Source: Caulobacterales bacterium
GTDB taxonomy: Bacteria; Pseudomonadota; Alphaproteobacteria; Caulobacterales; Caulobacteraceae
Assembly (NCBI GenBank): GCA_019510435.1
Contig: JAEKKJ010000016.1
Coordinates: forward strand, 434,001-498,000
Reading direction: 5' to 3'
DNA length: 64,000 nt
The notes beneath the pieces are model-generated. The model saw only the letters and a program-made list of their open reading frames with translations. It did not search any database and was not told where the DNA came from. Below are positions 8,603-17,259 of the stretch, piece by piece. Made by a program: the position numbers and the translations under genes. Position 1 is the stretch's first letter; each line of letters starts with the position of its first letter.

Positions 8603-10186
8603 ATGGGGTCGGAACGGGTGGACGACGGCTCGTTAGGCAGCAAGGCGCAGGCGGTCCGCACCGGGCGGCTGGAAGCGCTCGCGCCCGGCCAGGCCATCCC
8701 GTTCGGCGGCGATCGCCTCGCCTATGTGAGCCCTGAGCTCGCCGCCGCCTTCCGCCCGGGCGACCATCTGGTGGTGGTGCAGGACACCGGCGACCTGCTG
8801 CACGTGCCCGCCGCCGACCGCGCCGCCGCGCAGGTCGCCGTCGGCCGGGCCGCCGAGGCCTTCGCCCGCATGGGCCAGGTGTCGGACGCCGCGATCACCG
8901 CCTTCTTCGAGGCCTTCGCCCGCCGGCTGGAGGACGCGGCCGCCTGGACCGCCATCGCCGCCGCCAACGCCGCCGACGTGGAGGCCGCGCGGGCCCGCGG
9001 CCGCTCCACCACCCGCCTCGCCGTCTCGCCGGCCATGCGCGCGGACATGGTCGCGGGCCTGCGCGCCTGGCGCGACGCCCCCGCCGCTCGCGGCCGGGTG
9101 CTGGAGACCGTCCGCCATCCCGGCTGGAGCGTCGAGCAGGTGATGGCGCCACTGGGCGTGGTGGGCTTCGTCTTCGAGGGCCGGCCCAACGTCTTCGCCG
9201 ACGCCGCCGGGGTGATCCGCGGCGGCAACACCGTGGCCTTCCGCATCGGCTCGGACGCCCTGCGCACTGCCCGCGCCATCGTCGCCGAGGCGCTGGATCC
9301 GGCCCTGGTCGAGGCGGGCCTGCCGGACGGCGCTGCGGTGCTGGTGGACTCCGCCGCCCACGCCGCGGGCTGGGCCATGTTCGCCGACAGCCGTCTGGCC
9401 CTGGCCGTGGCGCGCGGGTCGGGGCCGGCGGTGGCCCAGCTGGGCGCCATCGCGCGCCGGGCCGGCACGCCGGTCAGCCTGCACGGCACGGGCGGCGCCT
9501 GGATCGTCGCCGATGCGGCCGCGGACGCCGACCGCCTCTTCGCCGCCGTGTTCCACTCGCTGGACCGCAAGGTCTGCAACACGCTCAACACCTGCTGCAT
9601 CGTCGAGAACCGCGCCGCCGACCTGCTGCCCGTCTTCCTGGAGGCGCTGGAGCGCGCGGGCGCGCGCCGGCGCGGCTGCAAGCTGCATGTGGCCGCGGCC
9701 GATTTCGCCCGCCTGCCCGAGCGCTGGCGCACCGCCCGCACGACGGTGATCCGCGCCGAGGGGCCGGTAGAGGAGCCGCTGGCCGAGCCCCTGGCCGACG
9801 CCGATCTCGGCCGCGAGTGGGAGTGGGAGGAGACACCCGAGGTCAGCCTGAAGATCGTGGCCGACGCCGCCGAAGCCGCGCAGCTGTTCAACGCCCTCAG
9901 CCCCCGCTTCGCCGCCGCCCTGATCTCGGAAGACGCCGAGGCCCACGCCCGCTTCTACGAGGCGGTGGATGCGCCGTTCGTCGGCGACGGCTTCACCCGC
10001 TGGGTGGACGGTCAGTACGCGCTGAACCGGCCCGAACTCGGCCTCTCCAACTGGGAACACGGCCGCCTGTTCGCCCGTGGCGGCGTCCTGGCCGGCGACG
10101 GGGTCTTCACCGTCCGCGCCCGGGTGCGCCAGGCCGACCCGCACCTCGACCGCGGGGGGCAGCCGACCCCGCCCCGCGCCGGCTGA
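8603..10186 (+). CDS. proA: Glutamate-5-semialdehyde dehydrogenase, divergent long form
   Basis: It sits directly after proB, where proA belongs, and is an aldehyde dehydrogenase-fold protein of about 527 residues, roughly 100 longer than the usual ProA (about 420). The first ~75 residues (GSLGSKAQAVRTGRLEALAP onward) are extra. The core shows APLGVVGFVFEGRPNVFADA and GGNTVAFRIGSDAL, equivalent to the ProA cofactor region, and a cysteine-rich active-site segment KVCNTLNTCCIVEN at about 330. The usual RPGVCNAAE active-site wording is not present, so the protein is clearly divergent. The ATG at 8603 is the first in-frame Met after proB. NADPH-dependent reduction of glutamyl phosphate is inferred from family and context. 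Confidence 0.8.
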   Translation: MGSERVDDGSLGSKAQAVRTGRLEALAPGQAIPFGGDRLAYVSPELAAAFRPGDHLVVVQDTGDLLHVPAADRAAAQVAVGRAAEAFARMGQVSDAAITAFFEAFARRLEDAAAWTAIAAANAADVEAARARGRSTTRLAVSPAMRADMVAGLRAWRDAPAARGRVLETVRHPGWSVEQVMAPLGVVGFVFEGRPNVFADAAGVIRGGNTVAFRIGSDALRTARAIVAEALDPALVEAGLPDGAAVLVDSAAHAAGWAMFADSRLALAVARGSGPAVAQLGAIARRAGTPVSLHGTGGAWIVADAAADADRLFAAVFHSLDRKVCNTLNTCCIVENRAADLLPVFLEALERAGARRRGCKLHVAAADFARLPERWRTARTTVIRAEGPVEEPLAEPLADADLGREWEWEETPEVSLKIVADAAEAAQLFNALSPRFAAALISEDAEAHARFYEAVDAPFVGDGFTRWVDGQYALNRPELGLSNWEHGRLFARGGVLAGDGVFTVRARVRQADPHLDRGGQPTPPRAG

Positions 10187-10196
10187 CGGACCGGCC

Positions 10197-10856
10197 ATGT
10201 GGTTCGCAGGCCCGGCGCGGCGCGCGCCCTTCGCCGGCCGGCCCCAGGCGCTGCGGCTGGGGTTCGACCTCAAGCCCGGGATGCGGGTCGGGCTCTTCGG
10301 CGGCTCGTTCAACCCGGTGCACGACGGCCACGCCCACGTGGCCCAGACCGCCAAGCGCCGGCTGCGCCTGGACCGAGTGATCTGGCTGGTCTCGCCGCAG
10401 AACCCGCTGAAGTCGCGCCATGAGACCGCCAGCCTGGCCGAGCGCATGGCGGGCGCGCGGCAGGTGGCCCAGGGCCCCGGCATGATCGTCTCCGACCTGG
10501 AGACCAAGCTGGGCTCGGCCTACACCATCGACACCATCCGCCAGCTCAAGGCGCGCTTCCCGGGCGTGAAGTTCGTCTGGATCATGGGCGCCGACAGCCT
10601 GGCCACCTTCCACCGCTGGCGCGGCTGGACCCAGATCATGCGCGAGGTGCCGGTGGCCGTGGTCTCGCGGCCCTGGATCTCGCTGAAGAGCCGCTTCTCG
10701 CCGGCCGCGCGCCGCTTCGCCCGCTTCCGCCGCCCGTCCCAGGACGCCGCCGGCCTGCCCGGCTCCAAGCCGCCGGCGTGGGTGTTCCTGCGCGGCCCGC
10801 TCAATTTCCAGTCATCCACCAATCTGCGGGAACGGATGCGCCGCACGGGGTCTTGA
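10197..10856 (+). CDS. nadD: Nicotinate-nucleotide adenylyltransferase
   Basis: This enzyme makes nicotinic acid adenine dinucleotide from NaMN and ATP in NAD synthesis. The product is 219 residues. It has the nucleotidyltransferase motif GLFGGSFNPVHDGHAHVA at about residues 31-48 (HxGH-type motif HDGH) and the late SSTNLRERM motif near the end, equivalent to the ISSTxIR signature. The start is the ATG 11 bases after the proA stop. The 25-residue N-terminal lead before the nucleotide-binding strand is typical of alphaproteobacterial NadD. Confidence 0.94.
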   Translation: MWFAGPARRAPFAGRPQALRLGFDLKPGMRVGLFGGSFNPVHDGHAHVAQTAKRRLRLDRVIWLVSPQNPLKSRHETASLAERMAGARQVAQGPGMIVSDLETKLGSAYTIDTIRQLKARFPGVKFVWIMGADSLATFHRWRGWTQIMREVPVAVVSRPWISLKSRFSPAARRFARFRRPSQDAAGLPGSKPPAWVFLRGPLNFQSSTNLRERMRRTGS

Positions 10857-10927
10857 AGGTTGGCGCCTGACCCGCCCGTCATGGTGTGGTAGGGTCGGGA
10901 TCGCGTGGACACCAAAGGAGCACCCCG

Positions 10928-11353
10928 CTGAACCGTGAAGCTGCGCCCAAGTCGAGCTTGGCGCATGGGGCCCCGGCCAAAGCCGAGCCCTCCATCGACG
11001 ACCAGAGCCGCGTCACCGCGATCGAGGACCTGATCCTTTCCCGCCTGGATGACGACAAGGCCCAGGACGTCGTTTTCATCGACCTCAAAGGCAAGAGCCC
11101 TGTGGCCGACGGCCTGATCGTGGCCTCCGGCCGCTCGCAGCGCCACGTCGGCGCCATGGCCGACCACCTGCTGCGCGCGCTCAAGGAAGCCGGCTACGGC
11201 AAGTGCCGGGTCGAAGGCATGCCCAGCGCCGATTGGGTGCTGATCGATGCGGGGGACGTGATCGTCCACCTGTTCCGGCCCGAGGTGCGCTCGTTCTACA
11301 ACATCGAGAAGATCTGGTCGGTCGAGCCGCCGGCCAACCGCGCCGCGGTCTAA
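10928..11353 (+). CDS. rsfS: Ribosomal silencing factor RsfS
   Basis: RsfS binds L14 and blocks subunit joining under starvation. The family core spans about residues 25-130 (AIEDLILSRLDDDKAQDVVF, VASGRSQRHVGAMADHLLRA, SADWVLIDAGDVIVHLF, RSFYNIEKIW). No ATG is available in frame near the beginning. The strongest Shine-Dalgarno sequence (AGGAG, 10916-10920) is placed seven bases before a CTG at 10928, which would give 141 residues. A GTG at 10886 with poorer context is the alternative. It follows nadD by 71 bases, the conserved order. Confidence 0.9.
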   Translation: MNREAAPKSSLAHGAPAKAEPSIDDQSRVTAIEDLILSRLDDDKAQDVVFIDLKGKSPVADGLIVASGRSQRHVGAMADHLLRALKEAGYGKCRVEGMPSADWVLIDAGDVIVHLFRPEVRSFYNIEKIWSVEPPANRAAV

Positions 11354-11362
11354 CGGCGGGCG

Positions 11363-11854
11363 CTATCGCGCCCGCACACGCTCCATCGTGGTCTCCGGCG
11401 TGGTGTCGGCGACACCCACGTGGTGCTTGTAGACCAGCGCCCAGCCCATCCAGCCGTTGAACAGCAGGAGCGCCACGACCAGCGTCGACAGGGTGATGCC
11501 CGTCGGCGAGATGGCGCTCTCGACCCGGCCGCCGGCGCGGATCGCGAAATTGCCCGCCGCCAGCAGCACCGCCAGCAGGTTGCCGCCCATGTGCAGCCAG
11601 GCCTCGCGGATGCGCCGCACCCGCGGCTCGCCCAGGAAGTCGGTGAAGCCCAGCACCGCCGCCAGCAGGGCCATGGCGATGGCCGCGCCCAGCAGCCACA
11701 TCGACGCCCGCGCCCACATGGGGTCGCCGGTGTTGAGGTAGGCCACGTCGGTGGCGAAGGTCGAGACCAGGAAGGCGATCGGGAAGGGCACGATCATCGG
11801 GTGCAGCGGATGGCCTGCCACCTTGGCCGTGCTGTGCGGATTGGATTCCGGCAT
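11363..11854 (-). CDS. DUF2231-type inner membrane protein
   Basis: This is a 163-residue membrane protein with four hydrophobic segments (around HPMIVPFPIAFLVSTFATDV, LLGAAIAMALLAAVLGF, LLAVLLAAGNFAI and TLSTLVVALLLFNGWMGWAL). The HPLHPMIVPFPIAF start and the membrane pattern match the DUF2231 family, some members of which carry heme. Function is not known. It is convergent with rsfS. A one-mismatch EcfG-type promoter (GGAAC, 16 bases, CGTC at 11970-11946) lies about 90 bases upstream, so stress control is possible but weakly supported. Confidence 0.78.
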   Translation of the reverse strand: MPESNPHSTAKVAGHPLHPMIVPFPIAFLVSTFATDVAYLNTGDPMWARASMWLLGAAIAMALLAAVLGFTDFLGEPRVRRIREAWLHMGGNLLAVLLAAGNFAIRAGGRVESAISPTGITLSTLVVALLLFNGWMGWALVYKHHVGVADTTPETTMERVRAR

Positions 11855-12004
11855 ATCGCAGCTCCATGCGTTCGCCGGCGCACGCGCCGCGGAAGCTGCC
11901 CCGAGCCACCGCGAGGAGGCGCAAGCCCGGATTTCGTGCCTAAATGACGGTTGCGCCGGGCGAAGGTTCCCGGCCCGCACGCGCCAACGAGAGTGGAGGA
12001 ACCG

Positions 12005-13390
12005 ATGTCCGAGACCCTGAGCCGTGACCTGCTCGACCAATCGGCGAGCCGCCTCGTGCAGGCGCTGGCCGATCGGCAGGTGAGCGCGCTGGAGCTGACC
12101 GACGCGGCCATCGCCCGGATCGAGGCGCGGGACGGGCCGATCAACGCCGTGGTGGTCCGCGACTTCGACCGCGCCCGCGAGGCGGCGCGCGCCGCTGACG
12201 CCGCCATAGCCCGGGGCGAGCGCCGCCCGCTTCTGGGGCTGCCGATGACGGTCAAGGAATCGCACAATGTCGCCGGCCTGCGCACCAGCTGGGGCAGCCC
12301 GATGTTCGGCGAATGGATCGCGCCGCAGGACTCCGTGGGCGTGTCGCGGCTGAAGGCGGCCGGGGCGATCGTGCTGGGCAAGACCAACATCCCACCGTTC
12401 CTCTCCGACTGGCAGAGCAACAACCCGGTCTACGGCCGCACCAACAATCCGTGGGACCTTGGCCGTTCGCCCGGCGGCTCCTCCGGCGGCGGCGCGGCGG
12501 CGCTGGCCGCGGGCATGATCCCGCTGGAGTTCGGCTCCGACATCGGGGGCTCGATCCGCGTGCCGGCGGCCTTCTGCGGGGTCTATGGGCACAAGCCGAG
12601 CTATGGCCTCGTGCCCGGCCGCGGCCACGCCCCGCCCGGCATGGACGGCGCCACCCTGCCGCTGGCGGTCGTTGGGCCGTTGGCGCGCTCCGCCGCCGAC
12701 CTGGCCCTGGCGCTGGACGTGCTGGCCGGCCCGGACGCGGACGAGGCGGTGGGCTACCGGCTGGCGCTGCCGCCGGCGCGGCGCGCCGGCCTCGCGGGAC
12801 ACCGGGTGCTGGTGATCGACGAGCTGCCGGGCGTCACCACCGACAGCGAGATCCGCGCGGCCCTGGCCGACCTGGCCGGCAAGCTGGAGCGGGCGGGCGC
12901 GACCGTGGCGCGGGGCAGCGATCTGCTGCCCGACCCGGCGGCGGCGCGGGAGATCTACATGGGGATGCTCACCACCGCCATGTCGCGGGGCGATCCGCAG
13001 GCGCAGTCGATCAGCGCCCACGCCTGGCTGAACCTGCTGGACGCCCAGCTGCGGATCCGCCGCCAGTGGGCGCGGCTGTTCCAGGACTTCGACGTGGTGC
13101 TGTCCCCGGCCTTCGTGACGGTGGCCTATCCGCATCTGGATCAGCCCGACCAGGCCACCAGCACCCTGACCATCGACGGGCGCCAGACGCCCTATTCCGA
13201 CGGCCTGGCCTGGCCCGGCGTCGCCACGCTGGCGAACCTGCCGGCCACCGCCATCCCGATCGGGCAGACGCGGGGTGGGCTGCCGATCGGAGCCCAGGTC
13301 ATCGGGCCCTATCTGGAGGACCGAACCGCCATCGGCTTTGCCGCCCTGGTGGAACGCGAGTTCGGCGGGTTCCGCGCGCCGCCGGTATAG
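12005..13390 (+). CDS. Amidase signature family hydrolase
   Basis: The product is 461 residues and starts at the ATG after GTGGAGGAACCG. The amidase signature is complete: the catalytic Lys in TVKESHNVAG (about residue 82), the glycine/serine-rich RSPGGSSGGGAAALAAGM region (about 155-172) with the cis-Ser, and the nucleophile Ser in GSDIGGSIRVPA (about 180-191). Such enzymes hydrolyse carboxylic amides. It lacks the context of the GatCAB complex (no gatC or gatB nearby) and is more likely catabolic. The substrate is unknown. Confidence 0.88.
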   Translation: MSETLSRDLLDQSASRLVQALADRQVSALELTDAAIARIEARDGPINAVVVRDFDRAREAARAADAAIARGERRPLLGLPMTVKESHNVAGLRTSWGSPMFGEWIAPQDSVGVSRLKAAGAIVLGKTNIPPFLSDWQSNNPVYGRTNNPWDLGRSPGGSSGGGAAALAAGMIPLEFGSDIGGSIRVPAAFCGVYGHKPSYGLVPGRGHAPPGMDGATLPLAVVGPLARSAADLALALDVLAGPDADEAVGYRLALPPARRAGLAGHRVLVIDELPGVTTDSEIRAALADLAGKLERAGATVARGSDLLPDPAAAREIYMGMLTTAMSRGDPQAQSISAHAWLNLLDAQLRIRRQWARLFQDFDVVLSPAFVTVAYPHLDQPDQATSTLTIDGRQTPYSDGLAWPGVATLANLPATAIPIGQTRGGLPIGAQVIGPYLEDRTAIGFAALVEREFGGFRAPPV

Positions 13391-13456
13391 GCGGCCGAAC
13401 GCCGCCTCGCGCCCGCGCTTGGGCTGAACGAGGCGGCGCCGAGTCAGCCGTGATCG

Positions 13457-13816
13457 TTAGCGGCGGTAGGTGTTGTAGCCGTAGCGGCGGCCCTCATAGG
13501 GGTTGTCGCCGTCGCGGCGATCGAAGCGCACCTGGTGCACCACCATGTCCAGGCGGCGATTCAGGTCGGCGCGTTCGTCGCCGGTGAGGTAGCCGTCGCG
13601 CAGGTATCGGCGCTCCATGTCGCTGACGTCGCGCAGGGCGGCGCGGGCGCGCCAGCCTTCGCGGCGGTTCAACGAACCGTCGCCGGTGCCACGGTCGATC
13701 TGGTGCTGCAGGTAGTCGATGCGCCGTTCGATCTCGCCGGCGCCGCGCTGGGCGACGGCCGCGCCGCCAGCCGTCAGGCTCGCCGCGGCCGCCAGGCTCA
13801 GGATCAGGGTCTTCAT
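13457..13816 (-). CDS. Small exported protein, Arg/Asp-rich
   Basis: This 119-residue protein has a Sec signal peptide (MKTLILSLAAAASLTAGGAAVA) followed by a hydrophilic, mostly helical domain (RRIDYLQHQIDRGTGDGSLN, GWRARAALRDVSDMERRYLR, LNRRLDMVVHQVRF) and a Tyr/Arg-rich tail (RRYGYNTYRR). The helices resemble those of small periplasmic proteins common in Sphingomonadales and Caulobacterales. No function is recognised. The start has AGGAGAGATGTC just upstream. Confidence 0.75.
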   Translation of the reverse strand: MKTLILSLAAAASLTAGGAAVAQRGAGEIERRIDYLQHQIDRGTGDGSLNRREGWRARAALRDVSDMERRYLRDGYLTGDERADLNRRLDMVVHQVRFDRRDGDNPYEGRRYGYNTYRR

Positions 13817-13907
13817 GACATCTCTCCTCAGGTCGGGGGCGTGTCGGTCCCTCGTCTCGGGGTCCCGAAACGAACCATCGGAGGTTTGGTTCAGACTTGG
13901 CCGGGCC

Positions 13908-14684
13908 CTAACCCAGCCGGCCGAGCGCATCGGCCACGGCCTGGGGGCGTTCCAGGGTGACCATGTGTCCCGCCTCGGGGATCGAGACCAGTTCGGCGCC
14001 GGCGATGCCCTTCTTGAAGGCGTGGGCGTAGACCGGCGGGATCAGCCGGTCGGAGTCGCCCCAGACCAGGACCGTCTTCGCCCGGATCCGGTAGAGCCGC
14101 TGGCGCAGGCCGCGCTCGGGGATGGGGAAGAGGATCCGCCCGGCCATGCCCAGCTGCCGCGCATTGGTGACGAGGTAGGTCTGCAGGAAGCCCGGGTCGG
14201 TGACGTCGCGGCCGGCGGTCAGCAGGGCCGCGCCGGCCTCGGCGTCGTGAAACAGCAACGCCGGCATTTCGTAGGGCAGGGTGGCGAAGAGGTCCGGGAT
14301 CGGGTGGTCGTCGTCCCAGAGGCCGGCGGGCGCGATCAGGCCCAGGCGGCTGACGTCGTTCGGCTGCAGCGCGGCCATCTCGGCGGCGATCATCCCGCCC
14401 ATGGAGTGGCCCACCAGGATCGGGTCGGTCAGGCCCAGGGCCGCCACCACGTCCCAGCTGTGCAGGGTGAAATCCAGCATGTCGCGGATCTCGCCGCACT
14501 CCTCGCTGTCGCCGTAGCCGGGGACCAGGGGCGCGTAGACGGTGTGGCCCTTGGCCAGCGCCGCCAGCAGCGGATCGTCGGGCGTGATGCCGCCGGCGCC
14601 GTGCAGGAAGACGAGGGCCGGGCCCGCGCCGCCGGTGATGTAGCGGACGGGGACATGCGGCGTCTGGACGGTCTTGAGCTCCAT
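13908..14684 (-). CDS. Alpha/beta hydrolase
   Basis: A 258-residue alpha/beta-hydrolase fold protein. The oxyanion region is FLHGAGGITPDDP (about residues 26-38). The nucleophile Ser lies in LVGHSMGGMIAAEM (about 90-103) and the late His in EAGHMVTLERP near the C-terminus. It ends in the standard lid and cap arrangement of C-C bond or ester hydrolases. It lies 12 bases downstream of a luciferase-like monooxygenase gene on the same strand, so the two are probably one operon and may act one after the other on an unknown substrate. Confidence 0.85.
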   Translation of the reverse strand: MELKTVQTPHVPVRYITGGAGPALVFLHGAGGITPDDPLLAALAKGHTVYAPLVPGYGDSEECGEIRDMLDFTLHSWDVVAALGLTDPILVGHSMGGMIAAEMAALQPNDVSRLGLIAPAGLWDDDHPIPDLFATLPYEMPALLFHDAEAGAALLTAGRDVTDPGFLQTYLVTNARQLGMAGRILFPIPERGLRQRLYRIRAKTVLVWGDSDRLIPPVYAHAFKKGIAGAELVSIPEAGHMVTLERPQAVADALGRLG

Positions 14685-14696
14685 GGGTCCGTCCTC

Positions 14697-15959
14697 CTAT
14701 TCGGCCGGGATCGGCGCGCGGGCGGGCGCGGCGGGCAGGGCCCCGGCGGTGACCCGGTGCTCCAGCGGCTTGCACCAGAAGCGCGTGTCGTCGGCGTATT
14801 CCGGGAAGATGTTGCGCAGCTTCGGCATCACCTTCTCGGCGAACAGGCGCGTGGAATACATGCACTTGTCGGCCGGCATGTTCCCCACGTGCATCAGGCA
14901 GAAGATGTTGCCCACGTGCAGGCCCTTGATCAGCTCCTCCATCCGCTGGCGGACGGTCTCGGGGCTGCCGGCGATCACGTGGCCGCCCTCCACCAGGTCC
15001 TTCCAGGTGAGCTGGGCATAGCCGCCGACGGGCGGGGCGTATTGCGAGAGCGCCCCGGTCTGGATGGTCTTGATGGTGCGGTAGCCGGGGGCGTCGGCGA
15101 AGCCCGGATAGACGTGCAGGCAGCGGTTGTAGAAATAGCTGACGTGCTCGGCGTAGAGCCGCTCGGCTTCCTCGTCGGTCTCGGCCACGCAGATGGTCTG
15201 GGCGAAGCCGGCCCGGTACGGGCTCTTGTCGGGCGCCCCTCGCTCCTCCACCCGCCGCCAGTAGCCGTCCATCAGGGCCTGGGCGCGGAGGTAGCCGGAG
15301 AAGCTGAGGTAGGAGTACGAGTAGGTGTTGTCGATGCAGAAGTCGTAGGTCTCCACCGAGCCGCCGCCCGGGATGTGCACCGGCGGGTGGGGCTGCTGGA
15401 TCGGCCGCGGCCAGATGTTGACGTGGCGCAGCTTGTTGTAGCGGCCGTTGAAGGCGAACGGGTCGCGGGTCGTCCAGGCCTTGATGATGAGGTCGTGCGC
15501 CTCCTGGTACTTCTCCCGGGTGAGGCTTGGGATCTGGCCGTAGCAGAAGTTGGTGTCCATCGAGGTCCCGACCGGGAAGCCCGCCACCAGCCGCCCGCCG
15601 GAGATGCAGTCCAGCATGGCGAACTCCTCGGCCACCCGGACCGGCGGGTTGTAGAGCGCGATGGAGTTGCCCAGCACCACGATCGCCGGGTCCTTGGTCC
15701 GCCGCGCTAGGCCCGCGGCGATGATGTTGGGGCTGGGCATGATGCCGTAGCCGTTCTGGTGGTGCTCGTTCACCCCGATGCCGTCGAAGCCCAGCGTCCC
15801 GGCATATTCCAGCAGGTCCATGTAGGTGTTGTAGACCTCGTGGCTCTTGGCCGGGTCGAACAGGCGCTGGTCGATGTCCACCCAGACCGAGCGGTTGGTC
15901 TCCCGGAAATCGTCCGGCAGGTACGGCCACGGCATCAGGTTGAACCAGGTGAACTTCAT
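14697..15959 (-). CDS. Luciferase-like (LLM) flavin-dependent monooxygenase
   Basis: The 420-residue product is a bacterial-luciferase-fold oxidoreductase that uses reduced FMN. Family features are GFDGIGVNEHHQNGYGIMPS (about residues 54-73), RVAEEFAMLDCISGGRLVAGF (the substrate/FMN phosphate strand region) and VIAGSPETVRQRMEELI near residue 320, the typical LLM C-terminal helix. It is first in a two-gene unit with the hydrolase downstream. A Baeyer-Villiger-like or desulfurising oxidation followed by hydrolysis is a plausible scheme, but this is inference. Confidence 0.86.
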   Translation of the reverse strand: MKFTWFNLMPWPYLPDDFRETNRSVWVDIDQRLFDPAKSHEVYNTYMDLLEYAGTLGFDGIGVNEHHQNGYGIMPSPNIIAAGLARRTKDPAIVVLGNSIALYNPPVRVAEEFAMLDCISGGRLVAGFPVGTSMDTNFCYGQIPSLTREKYQEAHDLIIKAWTTRDPFAFNGRYNKLRHVNIWPRPIQQPHPPVHIPGGGSVETYDFCIDNTYSYSYLSFSGYLRAQALMDGYWRRVEERGAPDKSPYRAGFAQTICVAETDEEAERLYAEHVSYFYNRCLHVYPGFADAPGYRTIKTIQTGALSQYAPPVGGYAQLTWKDLVEGGHVIAGSPETVRQRMEELIKGLHVGNIFCLMHVGNMPADKCMYSTRLFAEKVMPKLRNIFPEYADDTRFWCKPLEHRVTAGALPAAPARAPIPAE

Positions 15960-16089
15960 GGGTCGCCTCCGGTCGCGCCATCTCTGCAGGACGGTCGCTT
16001 ATCGACGATAACCCATGGCGGACGGGCGCCAAGGCCGTCGCCGCGGAAAGCCTCTATGGATCGGCAAGATTTATTCAATTGGCCAGATC

Positions 16090-16106
16090 GATAGGTAGTT
16101 CCTATC
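16090..16106. promoter_or_regulatory. Dyad upstream of dps, OxyR-like half site
   Basis: GATAGG (16090-16095), five bases, CCTATC (16101-16106). It contains ATAG-N7-CTAT, which is one half of the tetrameric OxyR recognition pattern. It lies 30 bases before the dps start codon. The second half site is not conserved. OxyR control of dps is established in enterobacteria and is only inferred here. Confidence 0.45.
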
Positions 16107-16135
16107 TTGGAAGCACACCCCAGGAGGACCCGATC

Positions 16136-16567
16136 ATGTCCAGCGACACCGACAACGCCCGCGCCGTGTCCAAGCTCTTGGCCGACACCTACGCGGTCTA
16201 TCTGAAGACCCACGGCTACCACTGGAACGTGCGCGGCCCGAACTTCGCCTCGCTGCACCAGCTGTTCATGACCCAGTACACCGAGATGTGGGCCGCCATC
16301 GACGTGATCGCCGAGCGGATCCGCGCGCTGGGCGAGCTGGCGCCCCAGGGTTATGGCGCGTTCGGCAACCTCTCGAGCATCCGCGACGGCGATCCCGAGC
16401 AGGACGCGCAAGGCATGCTGCGCGAGCTGGCCGCCGACCACGCCGCCCTGGTGGCCACCGCCAAGGTCGCCCGCGAGGGCGCCGACGACGTCACCGCCTC
16501 GCTCATCGACGACCGCATCGACGCGCACCAGAAGCACGCCTGGATGCTGAAGGCGTCGCTGGGATAG
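16136..16567 (+). CDS. dps: Dps-family ferritin-like DNA protection protein
   Basis: The 143-residue protein begins at an ATG preceded by AGGAGG. It shows the Dps/ferritin signature KTHGYHWNVRGPNFASLHQLF (about residues 22-42), with the His and the downstream Asp/Glu that form the intersubunit ferroxidase site (EMWAAIDVIAERIRALG). Dps dodecamers oxidise Fe(II) with hydrogen peroxide and store iron, protecting DNA. There is no long Lys-rich N-terminal tail, so direct DNA binding may be weak. It is divergent from the LLM monooxygenase gene, with an OxyR-like dyad upstream. Confidence 0.92.
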   Translation: MSSDTDNARAVSKLLADTYAVYLKTHGYHWNVRGPNFASLHQLFMTQYTEMWAAIDVIAERIRALGELAPQGYGAFGNLSSIRDGDPEQDAQGMLRELAADHAALVATAKVAREGADDVTASLIDDRIDAHQKHAWMLKASLG

Positions 16568-16628
16568 GGGGCTAGCTCGGAGACGCCGCGCCAGCGGCGG
16601 CGCGCAGGACCTGTCGAGGCGGACGAGC

Positions 16629-17111
16629 TCATTCGCTGCGCGCGGCCCCCACACGGCGCAGGTACCGGGCCAGCATGTCCGGGTCCTCGATCGACCCGTG
16701 GTGATGGACCTGCCGCCACGTCCCGCCGATAGATCGGAAGATCCGGCTGGTGCGGATCGCGAGGTCAAGGGCGCCGTCGGCGCCCGTCAGTGAACCGCGT
16801 TCCCGACCGACGACCCAGAACACGTCACCGCCTTGGTGCCGGGTGTAGTCCCAGAACTCGAAGGAATACGAGCCGGGCGCAGCAAACAGGCGCTCGTAGG
16901 TGGGTCGGATCTCCGCCCAACCCCGCTTGATCCCGCCAAGGGGGTTGTCCATCACGGCCTCGCGCGTCGGATCCCAGTTCTGCTCCATGAGCGCGATGTC
17001 GCGGCCGTTCAGCGCCTTGTAGAACTGCGCGAGCGCCCGTTCCGGCGGGGCGAGCTCGTCCAAATTCTCCCGGCCGGTGACGGGCTGCTGGATGGGCGTC
17101 GTGTCGGTCAT
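16629..17111 (-). CDS. SnoaL/NTF2-like protein
   Basis: A protein of about 160 residues if translation starts at MTDTTPIQQPVTG. Upstream in-frame codons encode only low-complexity Arg/Ala sequence. The body has the NTF2-like cone pattern: ALAQFYKALNGRDIALMEQNW, then EAVMDNPLGGIKRGWAEI, then RTSRIFRSIGGTWRQVHHHG. This matches DUF4440/SnoaL-like proteins, which are small ligand-binding or isomerase folds. The HHHG near the C-terminus is typical. It is divergent from the hydrolase at 17260. No specific function is assigned. Confidence 0.78.
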   Translation of the reverse strand: MTDTTPIQQPVTGRENLDELAPPERALAQFYKALNGRDIALMEQNWDPTREAVMDNPLGGIKRGWAEIRPTYERLFAAPGSYSFEFWDYTRHQGGDVFWVVGRERGSLTGADGALDLAIRTSRIFRSIGGTWRQVHHHGSIEDPDMLARYLRRVGAARSE

Positions 17112-17259
17112 CGTGGCTGTCGCCTTGCGGTCGGTGCGCAGCGCGCGCAGGCGAGCGCGCCGGGATTCTGCAGGAACTCCCCAGCCGCAAAACCGCTCCT
17201 GCAGACCCTGATGGGAGCGCGCGCCCGGAGCCGGCCCCGCCCCCGCGCGTTGAAAGGCC

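Noticed and set aside
11946..11970. GGAAC-N16-CGTC before the DUF2231 gene as an EcfG promoter
   Set aside because: It lacks the last T of CGTT, which is usually required, and lies inside the amidase upstream region. I keep it only as a weak note.
13719..15710. A 663-codon plus-strand frame across the hydrolase and LLM genes
   Set aside because: It overlaps two genes with clear motifs on the minus strand and is rich in Gly, Arg and Gln, typical of an antisense shadow.
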